Assembly: GCF_030814655.1 (NCBI RefSeq)
Contig: NZ_JAUSVK010000001.1
Location: forward strand, 353,043 to 417,042
Length of the DNA: 64,000 bases
Origin: Labrys monachus
Lineage (GTDB): Bacteria > Pseudomonadota > Alphaproteobacteria > Rhizobiales > Labraceae
Direction of reading: 5' to 3'
The notes beneath the pieces are model-generated. The model had not been told where the DNA came from. It did no database searches and saw only the letters and a list, made by a program, of their open reading frames with translations. Position numbers and translations under genes: made by a program. This document shows, piece after piece, positions 9,254 through 18,257 of this stretch (the first letter of the stretch is position 1; each line of letters opens with the position of its first letter).

Positions 9254-10233
9254 ACAAGCCCGATATGGCCGCGCTGGTCGACTGGCTGCAGCGCCATCGC
9301 TGGATCTGGTCGGCCGCCGGCGTGCTGATCCTGTGGCTCCTGCTGTCGCTGATGACGAACCGCTTCAGCCTTTCGAGCCTCTCCGGCGTGGCGGTGTCCT
9401 CCTCCTTCCTCGTCCTCGTCGCCCTCGGTCAGACCGCCGTGGTCACGACGGGGCGCGGCAATATCGACCTGTCGATCGCCAGCGTGATGACGCTGAGCGC
9501 CTATATCGGCCTGATCGTCATCGGCGGGGCCGACAGCCGGCTGCCGCTCGGCGTTCTCGCCGCCCTGGCGCTCGGCCTCGCCGTCGGCGCCGTCAACGCC
9601 GCGCTGGTGGTGCTGGCCCGCATTCCCGCCATCATCGCGACCCTGGCGACGGGCTATGTCCTGGCGACGGCGACCCTGCTCGCCAATGGCATCATCCCCG
9701 GCTTCGCGATCGCGCCCGCCTTGCGGACGGTGGCGACGGGGAGGGTGGCGGACATGCCCATCATGGTGATCATCGCGCTCGCGGCGGTCGTCGCCGCCGC
9801 CTTCCTGTTCGGTGGCTCCGCCTATGGCCGCCAATTGTCGGCGGTAGGCCAGAACATGCGCGCGGCGCGGCTCGCCGGCGTGCGCACCGGGCGGGTGGTG
9901 TCGGGCGCCTTCCTCCTCTCCTCCGTGCTGTCCTCGCTCACCGGCCTCGTGCTCGGCGCCTATGTCGGCGGCGCCTTCCTGGAGATGGGCCAGCCCTACC
10001 GCCTGCAGTCGATCGGCGCCGTGGTGCTGGGCGGCACCCTGATCTTCGGCGGCGCCGCCACGGCCTGGGGCACGCTGTTCGGCAGCCTCCTCCTCGTGCT
10101 CATCGTCACCACGATGCAGATCGCCGGCCTGCCGCCCGGCACGCAGGACATGGTGCAGGGCGTGGTCATCATCGCGGTGCTGGCGCTGGCCGGCGGCACC
10201 GCCGTCCGCCGCCGCCGGATCGCCGCGAAATAG
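9250..10233 (+). CDS. Sugar ABC transporter permease (RbsC-like)
   Basis: A 327-residue inner-membrane permease with about eight to ten hydrophobic segments. It carries the family motif GRGNIDLSIASVMTLSAY and the conserved loop GGTLIFGGAATAWGTLFGSLLL. It overlaps the end of the fused ATPase-permease by four bases. The assembled importer is therefore probably a heterodimer of a fused and a free permease. The gene ends a few bases before a very large palindrome. Confidence 0.9.
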   Translation: MNKPDMAALVDWLQRHRWIWSAAGVLILWLLLSLMTNRFSLSSLSGVAVSSSFLVLVALGQTAVVTTGRGNIDLSIASVMTLSAYIGLIVIGGADSRLPLGVLAALALGLAVGAVNAALVVLARIPAIIATLATGYVLATATLLANGIIPGFAIAPALRTVATGRVADMPIMVIIALAAVVAAAFLFGGSAYGRQLSAVGQNMRAARLAGVRTGRVVSGAFLLSSVLSSLTGLVLGAYVGGAFLEMGQPYRLQSIGAVVLGGTLIFGGAATAWGTLFGSLLLVLIVTTMQIAGLPPGTQDMVQGVVIIAVLALAGGTAVRRRRIAAK

Positions 10234-10237
10234 CCCC

Positions 10238-10533
10238 GGGACCGCAGGCTGGAAGCCCATATGCGCTAACTTTGCCGACAATAGCGCGATTTTCCTTCTC
10301 CCATGCGGGACTTCGCATTTCCTGCGGAAATGCTGGGGGTGGCGCGAAGCGCCGGATGAGGGTCTGGACTTGTGCAATTCCAGCGCGACTATTGAGCTAT
10401 CTGCGTTGACGTTCAGACCCTCATCCCCCTGCCGGGACCCCAAGCATTTCCAAAGGAAATGCGAAGTCCCGAACCGGGAGAAGGCGGGTATTTCCGTTAT
10501 GTTAGCGCATATGGGCTTCCAGCCTGCGGTCCC
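10238..10533. repeat. 296-base near-perfect palindrome between convergent genes
   Basis: The outer arms at 10238-10270 and 10501-10533 are perfect 33-base reverse complements. Inside are further paired arms: GGGACTTCGCATTTCC against its complement near 10450, and GGATGAGGGTCTG against CAGACCCTCATCC. The core has the module CCTTCTCCCATG...GGCGCGAAGCGCCGGATGAGGG that recurs at 11891-12047 and 14348-14570. It fills the gap between two convergent genes and would work as a two-way terminator or fold into a cruciform. Confidence 0.85.
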
Positions 10534-10543
10534 AGGAAGGACG

Positions 10544-11872
10544 CTACAGGACGCCGTCGCGGATCTGGCCGAAATAGTCGTCGCCGCCGACCTGGCCGCC
10601 CTTGAGGGCGATTTCCAGCCCGTCGAAGGCGGGATCGTCGCTGTGTGCCGTGCAGAGCGGCGAGCCCGGCGTCGCCGGTAAGGGCAGGCGCGTCGTCAGG
10701 GCGAAGACGCCGAGTTCGGCCAAGGCGTGGCTCGACGTGTCGCCGCCGGCGATGACGGCGCGGCGGAGGGCCGCCTGCTCGATCAGGCCTTTCTGGATGC
10801 GGCCGAGGGCGCTGCCGATCGCATGGCGCGCGCCTTCCCGGCCGTCGAACTCGCTGCCGATGTCGGTGGCCGGGCCGAGCGCCGTGTAGAGGATGACGCT
10901 GCGGCCGGCGGCGAGGCTCCGCAGGCCGAGCGTGAGGGCGCCGGCGACCGCCGCTTCCTCGTCGCGCAGGAGGTCGCGCGGGTCGAGGGCGATGCCATCG
11001 AAGCCGTGGGCGGTCGCATGGCGGATCTGGCGCTCGGTCGTCGGCGAGCAGCTGCCCGACACCACGGCGATGCGGTCCGCGCGGCCGGGAAGCGAAAAGC
11101 GGGCCTCGCCGGGGATGAGCCCGATCCGGGCCCATTCCGCCAGCAAGGCGTATTCGATGCCTGACGAGCCGACGACGAAGGGCCCGGTCCGGTCGCGCAG
11201 GCGCCAGAGCTGGCGGCCGGCGCTGGCCTGGGTCGCGGGATCGGCGACGTCGAACAGCACGATCGCGGCGTCCTCGTCCAGGACGGCATCGACCTTCTCG
11301 TCGACGTCCGGCCGCAGCAGGGTCGCGAGGTCGACGAGGCTCGTGCGCTTCTCGGTCTGCCCGGCCAGATGCAGGCGCAAATCGGCCTCGTGCATGGGCG
11401 TGACCGGGTGGCGGCTCATCACCGGGTGGCGGTCGATGCGGTGGACCGCGTCGCGATAGGCGGCGAAGAGGTTGCCGAAGGCGGTATAGCGCTTGAGCTG
11501 CGGCGCGCCGACGACGAGCGGGATGTGCGACTGGCCGAACACGGCCGCGCCGATGTCGATCGCCCGCCCGATGCTGCCGATGCCGGGACTGGAATCGAAG
11601 GTCGAGCAGACCTTGTAATGGCAGACGGGCGCGCCGAGCCCCTTGAGCCAGCCGAGCGACGGGGTCAGGTGGAAGTCCATCCAGGCCGGTGTCTGGCTGC
11701 GGCTCGATCCGGCGAGGCCGATGGCGCGGCAGTCGGCGAAGCGGGCGCGCTGGGCGGCGGTCGGCGCCTGCATGAACAGCACCGTGGGCACGCCGCGCGA
11801 GGCGAGCGCCTCCATCACGTCGGTGGAGCCGGTGAGGTCGTCGCCGTAATAGGAGAGGAGAAGGTCGGTCAT
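10544..11872 (-). CDS. oiaK: Four-carbon acid sugar kinase family (DUF1537), probable 3-oxo-isoapionate kinase
   Basis: A 442-residue kinase with the DUF1537 signature YGDDLTGSTDVMEAL at its N-terminus and the substrate-side segment HYKVCSTFDSSPGIGSIGRA. The C-terminal nucleotide-binding domain carries GGDTSSHALAELG and LKGGQVGGDDYFGQI. The family phosphorylates tetronate-like acids. In known apiose loci the member next to a RuBisCO-like protein is OiaK, which makes 3-oxo-isoapionate 4-phosphate. Here it lies just downstream of a RuBisCO-like gene on the same strand, separated by a repeat. The specific substrate is inferred from this context. Confidence 0.82.
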   Translation of the reverse strand: MTDLLLSYYGDDLTGSTDVMEALASRGVPTVLFMQAPTAAQRARFADCRAIGLAGSSRSQTPAWMDFHLTPSLGWLKGLGAPVCHYKVCSTFDSSPGIGSIGRAIDIGAAVFGQSHIPLVVGAPQLKRYTAFGNLFAAYRDAVHRIDRHPVMSRHPVTPMHEADLRLHLAGQTEKRTSLVDLATLLRPDVDEKVDAVLDEDAAIVLFDVADPATQASAGRQLWRLRDRTGPFVVGSSGIEYALLAEWARIGLIPGEARFSLPGRADRIAVVSGSCSPTTERQIRHATAHGFDGIALDPRDLLRDEEAAVAGALTLGLRSLAAGRSVILYTALGPATDIGSEFDGREGARHAIGSALGRIQKGLIEQAALRRAVIAGGDTSSHALAELGVFALTTRLPLPATPGSPLCTAHSDDPAFDGLEIALKGGQVGGDDYFGQIRDGVL

Positions 11873-11890
11873 TGCGGGGATCTCAAAAAA

Positions 11891-12047
11891 TAGCGCGCCT
11901 CTCCTTCTCCCATTCGGGAGAAGGTGGCGCGCAGCGCCGGATGAGGGTCTGACGCCCGGTGATTGAACGCAGCCGTCACGCTCATCTCGTTCACGTTCAG
12001 GCCCTCATCCCCCTGCCGGGACCTTCTCCCGGACGGGAGAAGGCAGC
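11891..12047. repeat. Palindromic repeat, second copy of the 10.2-kb family
   Basis: The hairpin CCTTCTCCCATTCGGGAGAAGG opens the element, followed by GGCGCGCAGCGCCGGATGAGGG and, on the far side, CCCTCATCCCCCTGCCGGGA and a second CTTCTCCCGGACGGGAGAAG. It sits between the RuBisCO-like gene and the kinase gene, which share a strand, so it may lower or process expression of the second gene. Confidence 0.75.
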
Positions 12048-12057
12048 TTGGACTACC

Positions 12058-13329
12058 CTATGCATCCTTGGCGTCGCCCCCGAATTTGGCGAGGGATTGC
12101 GCGAGCTCGGGATGTTCGCGCGCATAGGTCTCCAGCGGCACGCCCTCGACCGTCGCTTCCCAGGCCTGGCGGACGGCGCGCACGCCGGCCGCGGCGCCGC
12201 CGGGATGGCTGACGATGCCGCCGCCGCACAGATAGAGGAGGTCGAGCGTCCGGCCGGTGCGCGCATAGGTCTCCGGCGCCTGGCCGCCCCACTGGCCCGA
12301 GCAGACCACCGGCATCGGGCAGTCCTGCGGCGAGAACAGCGGCGTCGTCAGCGCCTCGAAGGAGCGGACGAAGGAATCGTCCGGCTCCCAATATTTCACG
12401 CGGATGCCGTTGATCTGGAACTGGTCGATGCCGAGCAGGCGCCAGAATTGCTGGTAGACCCCGAATTCCATGCCGAGGCCGGGATGGCGGGTGAGGATGT
12501 CCCAGCCGTTGCGATGGGCATGCAAGGCGAGTTGCGAGCGCTTGCGCAGGAAGGACAGCCCGCCGAAGCCGATCGAGTTGATGTTGATCACGGCGGCATT
12601 GCCGCCCGCCTCGGCGACGATGTCGTGGTTGCGCAGCATCTGCTCCGGGTCGGCGTGCGAGATGCCGAAGGCATACATCACCTTCCGGCCGGCCTTCTGC
12701 TCGCGGTCGAGGATGATCGGCATGATCGCCTTGACGCGATCCTCCAGGCTCGAATAGGCCGGGCTCGCCAGCTTCTCGTCGTCCTTGACGAAATCGACGT
12801 CGGCCTCGACGAGCTCGCGCACCAGCTCCGCCGTCTCGTGCGGGCGCAGGCCGAGCGCCGGCTTGACGATCGAGCCGATCACCGGGCGGCCCTGGACGCC
12901 GGTGAGCGCCCGGGTGCCGGCCACGCCGAATTGCGGCCCCGGATAGGCGCCGGCGAATTCGGGGGGCAGCTTCATGTCGACGACGCGGATGCCGCTGAAG
13001 CCCTTGATGGCATAGACCCCGCCGATGGCGATCGTCATCAGCGCGGCGAGATCGGTGCCGACGGCTTCGAAAGGGAATTCGATGTCGGCGTCCGCCCGCC
13101 TGTAGACGCGGCCCTCCGCCCCGGGCTGAGGAAAGGACGGCGTTTCCGTCGGCTCCAGCGGACGGATGGCGGTGACCCTGGCCGCCACCCGCGCCTTCAG
13201 CTCGGGCGTCTCGCCGGGGACGGCGACGAAGGTGCCGGTGGACTGGTCGCTCGCGATCTTGGCGGCGAGCGCCTCGACATCATCAGCCGTCTCGATGCGA
13301 TAGGTGACTTTGATGGTGGAGCTGGACAT
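12058..13329 (-). CDS. oiaX: RuBisCO-like protein, probable 3-oxo-isoapionate-4-phosphate transcarboxylase/hydrolase
   Basis: A 423-residue RuBisCO large-chain homologue. GSIVKPALGL gives Lys156, matching the catalytic Lys175 of RuBisCO. FVKDDEKLAS gives Lys182, Asp184 and Glu185, matching the carbamylated Lys201 and the metal ligands Asp203 and Glu204. The loop-6 region is not RuBisCO-like, so CO2 fixation is not expected. In apiose catabolism two such proteins are known: OiaX (giving 3-phosphoglycerate and glycolate) and OiaD (a decarboxylase). I favour OiaX because no tetrulose-phosphate isomerase genes lie nearby, but OiaD is not excluded. It is divergent from the GntR gene. Confidence 0.75.
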   Translation of the reverse strand: MSSSTIKVTYRIETADDVEALAAKIASDQSTGTFVAVPGETPELKARVAARVTAIRPLEPTETPSFPQPGAEGRVYRRADADIEFPFEAVGTDLAALMTIAIGGVYAIKGFSGIRVVDMKLPPEFAGAYPGPQFGVAGTRALTGVQGRPVIGSIVKPALGLRPHETAELVRELVEADVDFVKDDEKLASPAYSSLEDRVKAIMPIILDREQKAGRKVMYAFGISHADPEQMLRNHDIVAEAGGNAAVININSIGFGGLSFLRKRSQLALHAHRNGWDILTRHPGLGMEFGVYQQFWRLLGIDQFQINGIRVKYWEPDDSFVRSFEALTTPLFSPQDCPMPVVCSGQWGGQAPETYARTGRTLDLLYLCGGGIVSHPGGAAAGVRAVRQAWEATVEGVPLETYAREHPELAQSLAKFGGDAKDA

Positions 13330-13407
13330 GGCAATCAGGAAATGAGGCCGCTTTCCGACGCGATTTCAACCGTCGCAGGGAATTGGCAATTGCGCGAAAT
13401 CAGGTAT

Positions 13408-13422
13408 GATGAGTATATCATC
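13408..13422. promoter_or_regulatory. Palindromic operator GATGA-GTATA-TCATC
   Basis: A perfect inverted repeat with five-base arms and a five-base spacer, within GGTATGATGAGTATATCATC. It lies in the divergent gap between the RuBisCO-like gene (start 13329) and the GntR gene (start 13567). The same inverted repeat occurs at 21050-21064 before apnO. It is a strong candidate for the binding site of the GntR/FadR-type regulator. Confidence 0.7.
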
Positions 13423-13566
13423 CGTCAACCTCGATCAACGAGAATTCAGCTTGCCCGCGTCGCGGGTGGAATGCGATCCTTCCCTGTCTCCGCGCGGCGC
13501 GGTCTCCCTTCTGGAAGGGCTGCCGACATCCCGGCAACCGATCATACGTCGTTGGATCTTCCGACC

Positions 13567-14289
13567 ATGCCTCCTGCCACCGATCCCATTGTCCGCCGCA
13601 AGCTTTCGGACGAGGTGTTCGACCGCCTGAAGGCGTTGATCACCTCGGGCGAGCTGCATCCGGGCGACGCCATGCCGTCGGAACGGGACCTGATGGAGCG
13701 GTTCGGCGTCGGCCGTCCGGCGATCCGCGAGGCGATGCAGCAATTGTCCAACATGGGCCTGCTGACGATCTCGCATGGCGAGCGCGCCCGGGTGCGCCAG
13801 CCGACGGCCAAGTCGATCTTCCAGCAGGTCGACGATGCCGCCCATGTCATGCTCTCGACCTCGCCCGGCTCGCTGGAGCACCTCAAGGAGGCCCGCCGCT
13901 TCTTCGAGCGCGGCATGGTGCGGGAGGCCGCGGCGAAGGCGACGGAGGAGACGATCGTCGGCCTGAGGGAGACGCTGGAACGCCAGCGCGCCAACCTCGG
14001 CAATGCCGAAGCGTTCATCGCCGCCGACATGCAGTTCCACGTGCTGATCGCGGCGACCAGCGGCAATCCCCTGTTCGAGGCGGTGAGCGAGGCGATGCTG
14101 AGCTGGCTCAAGGAATATCACACGGACATGCTGATCTGGACCGGCAAGGAGAAGTTCACGCTGGCCGAGCACGAGGAGATCCTCGCCTGCATCGCCGCGC
14201 ATGACCCGGTCGGCGCCGAGCAGGCGATGATCAAGCATCTCGACCGTTCGGCCGCGCTCTATGTCCACCAAATGGGGGCCGGGGCGTAA
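13567..14289 (+). CDS. GntR-family regulator, FadR subfamily
   Basis: A 240-residue regulator. The N-terminal winged helix (RRKLSDEVFDRLKALITSGELHPGDAMPSERDLMERFGVGRPAIREAMQQL) is a textbook GntR domain. The all-helical FCD domain follows from about residue 85, with HVLIAATSGNP and an HEEILACIAAHD segment that supplies metal/ligand-binding His residues. I took the first ATG at 13567; it has no strong ribosome site. It lies between the RuBisCO-like gene and apsD, and probably controls both through GATGA-N5-TCATC sites, responding to a pathway acid. Confidence 0.88.
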   Translation: MPPATDPIVRRKLSDEVFDRLKALITSGELHPGDAMPSERDLMERFGVGRPAIREAMQQLSNMGLLTISHGERARVRQPTAKSIFQQVDDAAHVMLSTSPGSLEHLKEARRFFERGMVREAAAKATEETIVGLRETLERQRANLGNAEAFIAADMQFHVLIAATSGNPLFEAVSEAMLSWLKEYHTDMLIWTGKEKFTLAEHEEILACIAAHDPVGAEQAMIKHLDRSAALYVHQMGAGA

Positions 14290-14347
14290 GCGGGTCTCGG
14301 GGCCGGGGGGCCCCGTCTCCCGGCAACAGGTCGGGCGGTTCTTCCCT

Positions 14348-14570
14348 GGGACGCCTATGAGCGCTAACTTTGCGGAATATAGCGCGATTTTCCTTCTCCC
14401 ATGGGGGAGAAGGTGGCGCGAAGCGCCGGATGAGGGACTAAACTTCTACAATTCAAGCGAGACTATTGAGCTATCTGCGTCGAAGTCTAGACCCTCATCC
14501 CCTGCCGGGACCTTCTCCCGGCTCGGGAGAAGGCGGGTCGTTCTCTTGTGTTACCGCCCATGGCGTCTCG
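14348..14570. repeat. Palindromic repeat, third copy of the 10.2-kb family
   Basis: It begins GGGACGCCTATGAGCGCTAAC and ends GTTACCGCCCATGGCGTCT, an imperfect complement. The interior repeats CCTTCTCCCATGGGGGAGAAGG, GGCGCGAAGCGCCGGATGAG and CCCTCATCCCCTGCCGGGA. The stretch ATAGCGCGATTTTCCTTCTC is identical to that in the 10.2-kb copy. It lies between the convergent GntR and apsD genes. Confidence 0.8.
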
Positions 14571-14584
14571 CCCGCGCCCGGGGT

Positions 14585-15613
14585 TCAGATCGTGCTCATG
14601 TCGACGGTCCTGCCGGTGCGGGCGCTTTCATAGGCGGCGTCCACCAAGGCGAAGGTGGCGACATTGTCGCGTCCGGAGGTGGCCGGCTCGGCGCCGCCCC
14701 GCAGGCACTCGATCCAGTGGCGCTGGATGGCGAGGACGCTCTCCTGGACGTTGTGCCAGGGGCGGGTCGCCCAGGGCAGGAGCGGCGGCGACAGGTCGCG
14801 CTCGCGCAGGCCGTCCCTGCCGTTGACGACCATGCGGTAGCTCTGGCCGAGGCGCAGGGTGCCCTCCGCCCCGTCGATCTCGATCAGCGTCTCCGGGAAG
14901 GGTTCGACCGGGAGACGGGTCGCGTAGCTGCAATCGACGATCGAGGTGAGGCCGCCGGCATGGTCGAGCAGCATGGTGGCGACGTCTTCGCCCTTGATCG
15001 CCGGGTTGACGCGGGTGGTGCGCGCCGTGAGGCTGCGGACCTCGCCGAACAGGAAGCGGGCGATATCGAGCGTGTGGATGCCGAGATCCTCGATGATGAA
15101 GCGCTCGCCGGTGGCCAGATAGGGCTGGCCGCTGAAGATGTCGTAGCCCGAGCGATAGGAGACGCGCGCCCAGAAGGGCTTGCCGATGGCGCCGCCGTCG
15201 ATCTCGGCCTTCACCGCCTGGATCGGGCTCTGCCAGCGGAAATTCTCGTGCACCATCAGCGGCACGCCGGCCTCCGCGCAGGCGGCGACCATGGCGCGGG
15301 CATCGGCGATCGACAGGGCGAAAGGCTTCTGGCAGATCACCGGCAGGCGGTGGCGGGCGACGAGTTCGACCAGGGGGCGGTGGCTCGGCACCGTCGTGGC
15401 GATGTCGACGAAGTCGAGCTTTTCGCCGGCCAGCATCTCGGCCGCGTCCGCGTAGCGGCTCGCAATGCCGAACTGGTCGCCGACAAGGGCGAGGCGGGCC
15501 GGGTCGCGGTCGCAGAGGGCGACGATCGAGGCGCCCGGCAGGTCCCGCCAGGCATGGAGCTGGTTGACGGCGAAGAAGCCGCAGCCGATGAGGGCACCGC
15601 GCAGATCCGCCAT
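14585..15613 (-). CDS. apsD: Gfo/Idh/MocA oxidoreductase, probable D-apiose dehydrogenase
   Basis: A 342-residue NAD(P)-dependent dehydrogenase. The Rossmann motif is GALIGCGFFAVNQLHAW at residue 5 onward; the catalytic lysine is in CQKPFAL, and DLGIHTLDIARFLFG supplies the Asp/His pair typical of the family. It is the last gene of the apnO-ABC operon. Its start lies two bases after the permease stop, so it is translationally coupled. ApsD oxidises D-apiose to its lactone in known loci. The assignment rests on the company of apnO, oiaK and the RuBisCO-like protein as much as on the sequence. Confidence 0.8.
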   Translation of the reverse strand: MADLRGALIGCGFFAVNQLHAWRDLPGASIVALCDRDPARLALVGDQFGIASRYADAAEMLAGEKLDFVDIATTVPSHRPLVELVARHRLPVICQKPFALSIADARAMVAACAEAGVPLMVHENFRWQSPIQAVKAEIDGGAIGKPFWARVSYRSGYDIFSGQPYLATGERFIIEDLGIHTLDIARFLFGEVRSLTARTTRVNPAIKGEDVATMLLDHAGGLTSIVDCSYATRLPVEPFPETLIEIDGAEGTLRLGQSYRMVVNGRDGLRERDLSPPLLPWATRPWHNVQESVLAIQRHWIECLRGGAEPATSGRDNVATFALVDAAYESARTGRTVDMSTI

Positions 15614-15615
15614 GA

Positions 15616-16680
15616 TCAGGCCGCCTTCGCCATCTGGAGCAGGGCAACCCGCTGCTGGAGCCGCCTCTGCGCCTGGTCGACGACCACCGCCACGATGATC
15701 ACCAATCCCTTGATCACCATCTGCCAGAATTCGCTGACGCCCATCATCACCAGGCCGTCCGAGAGGATGCCGATGACGAAGGACCCGATGATGGTGCCGC
15801 CGATGGTGCCGCGCCCGCCCGACATCGAGGTGCCGCCGAGGACGGCCGCCGCGATGGCGTTGAGCTCGAAGCTCTCGCCGGTCGCCGGATGGGACGCCAT
15901 CAGTTCGGAGGAGATCACGAGGCCGACGATGGCGGCGCAGAAGCCGGAGAACATGTAGACGAACATCTTCACCCGGGAGACGCGGATGCCGGACAGTCCG
16001 GCCGCCCGCTCATTGCCGCCGACGGCGAAGATGTGCCGGCCGAGCGGCGTGCAGCGGGCGAGATAGGCGGCGGCGAGGGCGAGCACGGCCAGGACCCAGA
16101 TCGATACGGGCAGGCCGAGCAGCCGGCCGGAGCCGAGCACCGCATAGCCCGTCGTGCCGAATTGCGGGTTGCCGACGAGGTTGGGGAAGGTGCCGCCGTC
16201 CGAGGACAGCAAAGCGAGGCCGCGCGCCACATAGAGCGTGCCGAGCGTGGCGATGAAGGGGGCGACGTTGAGCCGGGTGATCAGCAGCCCGTTGATCGCA
16301 CCGACCCCGATGCCGACGACGAGCGTGATCAGGATGATCTCGTAGACGTTGAAGAAGACGGTGTAGCCGATGCGCAGGTCCAGCCCGTTGAGGATCAGCC
16401 CGCCGGCGACCATGCCGCACAGGCCGACGATCGAGCCGACGGACAGGTCGATGCCGCCGGTGACGATGACGAAGGTCATGCCCATGGCGAGGAAGGCGTT
16501 GAGCGCCACATGCTTCGACATCAGGATCAGATTGGCGGTGCTGAGGAAGTTCGGCGCCGCGATGGCGAAGAAGATCAGCACGGCGAAGAGCGCGATGAAG
16601 GTGCGCAGCTTCATCAGATTGAGGGCGAGGGAGCCGCTGCCGGCGGCCCGCCGGCTCGAGATGTCCTGCGCGGCGGTCAT
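15616..16680 (-). CDS. Sugar ABC transporter permease (RbsC-like), probable apiose importer
   Basis: A 354-residue permease with an N-terminal cytoplasmic tail and about eight to ten hydrophobic helices. It has the family motif TGGIDLSVGSIVGLCGMVAG and the loop GGTSMSGGRGTIGGTIIGSFVIG. It overlaps the ATPase stop by four bases and leads directly into apsD. Being in one operon with apnO and apsD points to D-apiose or a related branched sugar as the substrate. Confidence 0.9.
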   Translation of the reverse strand: MTAAQDISSRRAAGSGSLALNLMKLRTFIALFAVLIFFAIAAPNFLSTANLILMSKHVALNAFLAMGMTFVIVTGGIDLSVGSIVGLCGMVAGGLILNGLDLRIGYTVFFNVYEIILITLVVGIGVGAINGLLITRLNVAPFIATLGTLYVARGLALLSSDGGTFPNLVGNPQFGTTGYAVLGSGRLLGLPVSIWVLAVLALAAAYLARCTPLGRHIFAVGGNERAAGLSGIRVSRVKMFVYMFSGFCAAIVGLVISSELMASHPATGESFELNAIAAAVLGGTSMSGGRGTIGGTIIGSFVIGILSDGLVMMGVSEFWQMVIKGLVIIVAVVVDQAQRRLQQRVALLQMAKAA

Positions 16681-18257
16681 GCGTGCGTTCCTTCGGCGTT
16701 GGTCGGAGAGAGTGCCGGCCCGGCCGGCGGTCGTGCGGGGCCGTGGCCCTGGGCCGAGGCGGCGACGACCAGCGCCGGCGTCGCATCCTCGCGGTCGAAC
16801 AGGGCGGTCAGCCTGCCGTTGCTCATCACGGCGATGCGGTCCGACAGCGCCATCACCTCGTCGAGGTCCGAGGTCACGAAGAGGATGCCGAGCCCGCGGG
16901 CGGCGAGGCGGCGCATGGTGCGGAACACGTCCGCCTTGGCGCCGACGTCGATGCCGCGGCTCGGCTCGTCCATCAGCAGCACCTTGGGGCCGGTCATCAG
17001 CGCCTTGCCGATGACGACCTTCTGCTGGTTGCCGCCGGAGAGCGAGGTGACCTCCAGCGCGGGATCGGCGACCTTGATGGAGAGGTCGCGGACGGCCTCC
17101 TGCACCGCCTTGCGCTCCAGGCCGCCGCGGATATGGAAGCCGGCCAGGAATTTGCCGAGGCTCGCCATCGTCAGATTGGCGGCGACCGAGAGGCTGGAGA
17201 CGAGCCCCTCGCGCTGGCGGTCCTCGGGAATGAGGGCGAGGCCGCGGCGGATGCGCCCTGTGACGTCCCGCTCCGCGACCGGCTTGCCGTCGATGAAGAT
17301 GCGGCCGGTGGAATGGGCGTGGCGGCCCATGATGCAGTCGAACAATTCGCTGCGCCCGGCGCCCATCAGGCCGTAGATGCCGACGATCTCGCCCTGCTGC
17401 ACCGACAGCGAGACATGGTCGACCGCATAGCCGCCGGTGATGCGCGGCAGGCAGATGTCCTCGGCGCGGAAGACCTCGGCGCCGAGCGGATGGTCCTCGG
17501 TCTTGGCGAAGTCCTTGGCGTCCGAGCCGATCATCTGGCGCACGATCCAGGGCACGTCGACATTGGCCATGCGCTCATGGCCGGTGATTTGGCCGTCACG
17601 CAGCACGGTGATGTAGTCGCCGATGCGGATCAGCTCCTCCAGGCGGTGCGAGATGTAGACGATGGCGACGCCGCGGGCCTTGAGGTCGGCGATGACGCGG
17701 AACAGGATCTCGACCTCGGCGGCGCTGAGCGCCGAGGTCGGCTCGTCCATGATCAGGATGCGGGCGTCCTGGGCCACCGCCTTGGCGATCTCCACCAGCT
17801 GCTGCTGGCCGATGCGCAGGTCCTCGACCGGCGTGCGGGCGTCGATGCCGGTCTCGAGCCGCTGCAGGAATCCGGTGGCGCGGCGCTCCTGCTCGCGGTG
17901 GTCGATGCCCAGCGGCAGGCGTACGATCTCGCGGGCCGCGAAGATGTTCTCGGCGACGGAGAGGTTGCCGAACAGGTTGAGCTCCTGGAACACCATGCCG
18001 ATGCCGTGCGCGACGGCGTCGGCGGGCGTCGGGAAGGAGACTTCCTTGCCGTCGAGCAGGATGCGCCCGCTCGTCGGCTCGGTGACGCCGGCGATGATCT
18101 TCATCAGCGTCGACTTGCCGGCGCCGTTCTCGCCGACGAGCACGTTGACCGCCCCGCGCCGCACGTCGAAATCGGCATGCTTCACGGCGATCGTGCCGGA
18201 ATAGATCTTGGAGACGCCTTCGAGGCGAAGGACGACGTCGTTGTCCGGCGCGCTCAT
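16677..18257 (-). CDS. Sugar ABC transporter ATP-binding protein (RbsA-like)
   Basis: A 526-residue tandem ATPase. Domain 1 has VGENGAGKST (about residues 41-50), an LRIGQQQLVEIAKAVAQ signature region and LIMDEPTSALS. Domain 2 has a GLMGAGRSE degenerate Walker A, LSGGNQQKVVIGKAL and LLMDEPSRGIDVG. The ATG at 18257 is the real start: it overlaps the DUF2291 stop as ATGA and matches family length. A longer open frame extends upstream but is the shadow of the DUF2291 gene. Confidence 0.92.
   Translation of the reverse strand: MSAPDNDVVLRLEGVSKIYSGTIAVKHADFDVRRGAVNVLVGENGAGKSTLMKIIAGVTEPTSGRILLDGKEVSFPTPADAVAHGIGMVFQELNLFGNLSVAENIFAAREIVRLPLGIDHREQERRATGFLQRLETGIDARTPVEDLRIGQQQLVEIAKAVAQDARILIMDEPTSALSAAEVEILFRVIADLKARGVAIVYISHRLEELIRIGDYITVLRDGQITGHERMANVDVPWIVRQMIGSDAKDFAKTEDHPLGAEVFRAEDICLPRITGGYAVDHVSLSVQQGEIVGIYGLMGAGRSELFDCIMGRHAHSTGRIFIDGKPVAERDVTGRIRRGLALIPEDRQREGLVSSLSVAANLTMASLGKFLAGFHIRGGLERKAVQEAVRDLSIKVADPALEVTSLSGGNQQKVVIGKALMTGPKVLLMDEPSRGIDVGAKADVFRTMRRLAARGLGILFVTSDLDEVMALSDRIAVMSNGRLTALFDREDATPALVVAASAQGHGPARPPAGPALSPTNAEGTHA

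Noticed and set aside
12058..13329. True RuBisCO large subunit for CO2 fixation
   Set aside because: The loop-6 region is unlike RuBisCO, there is no small subunit or phosphoribulokinase nearby, and the context is sugar-acid catabolism.
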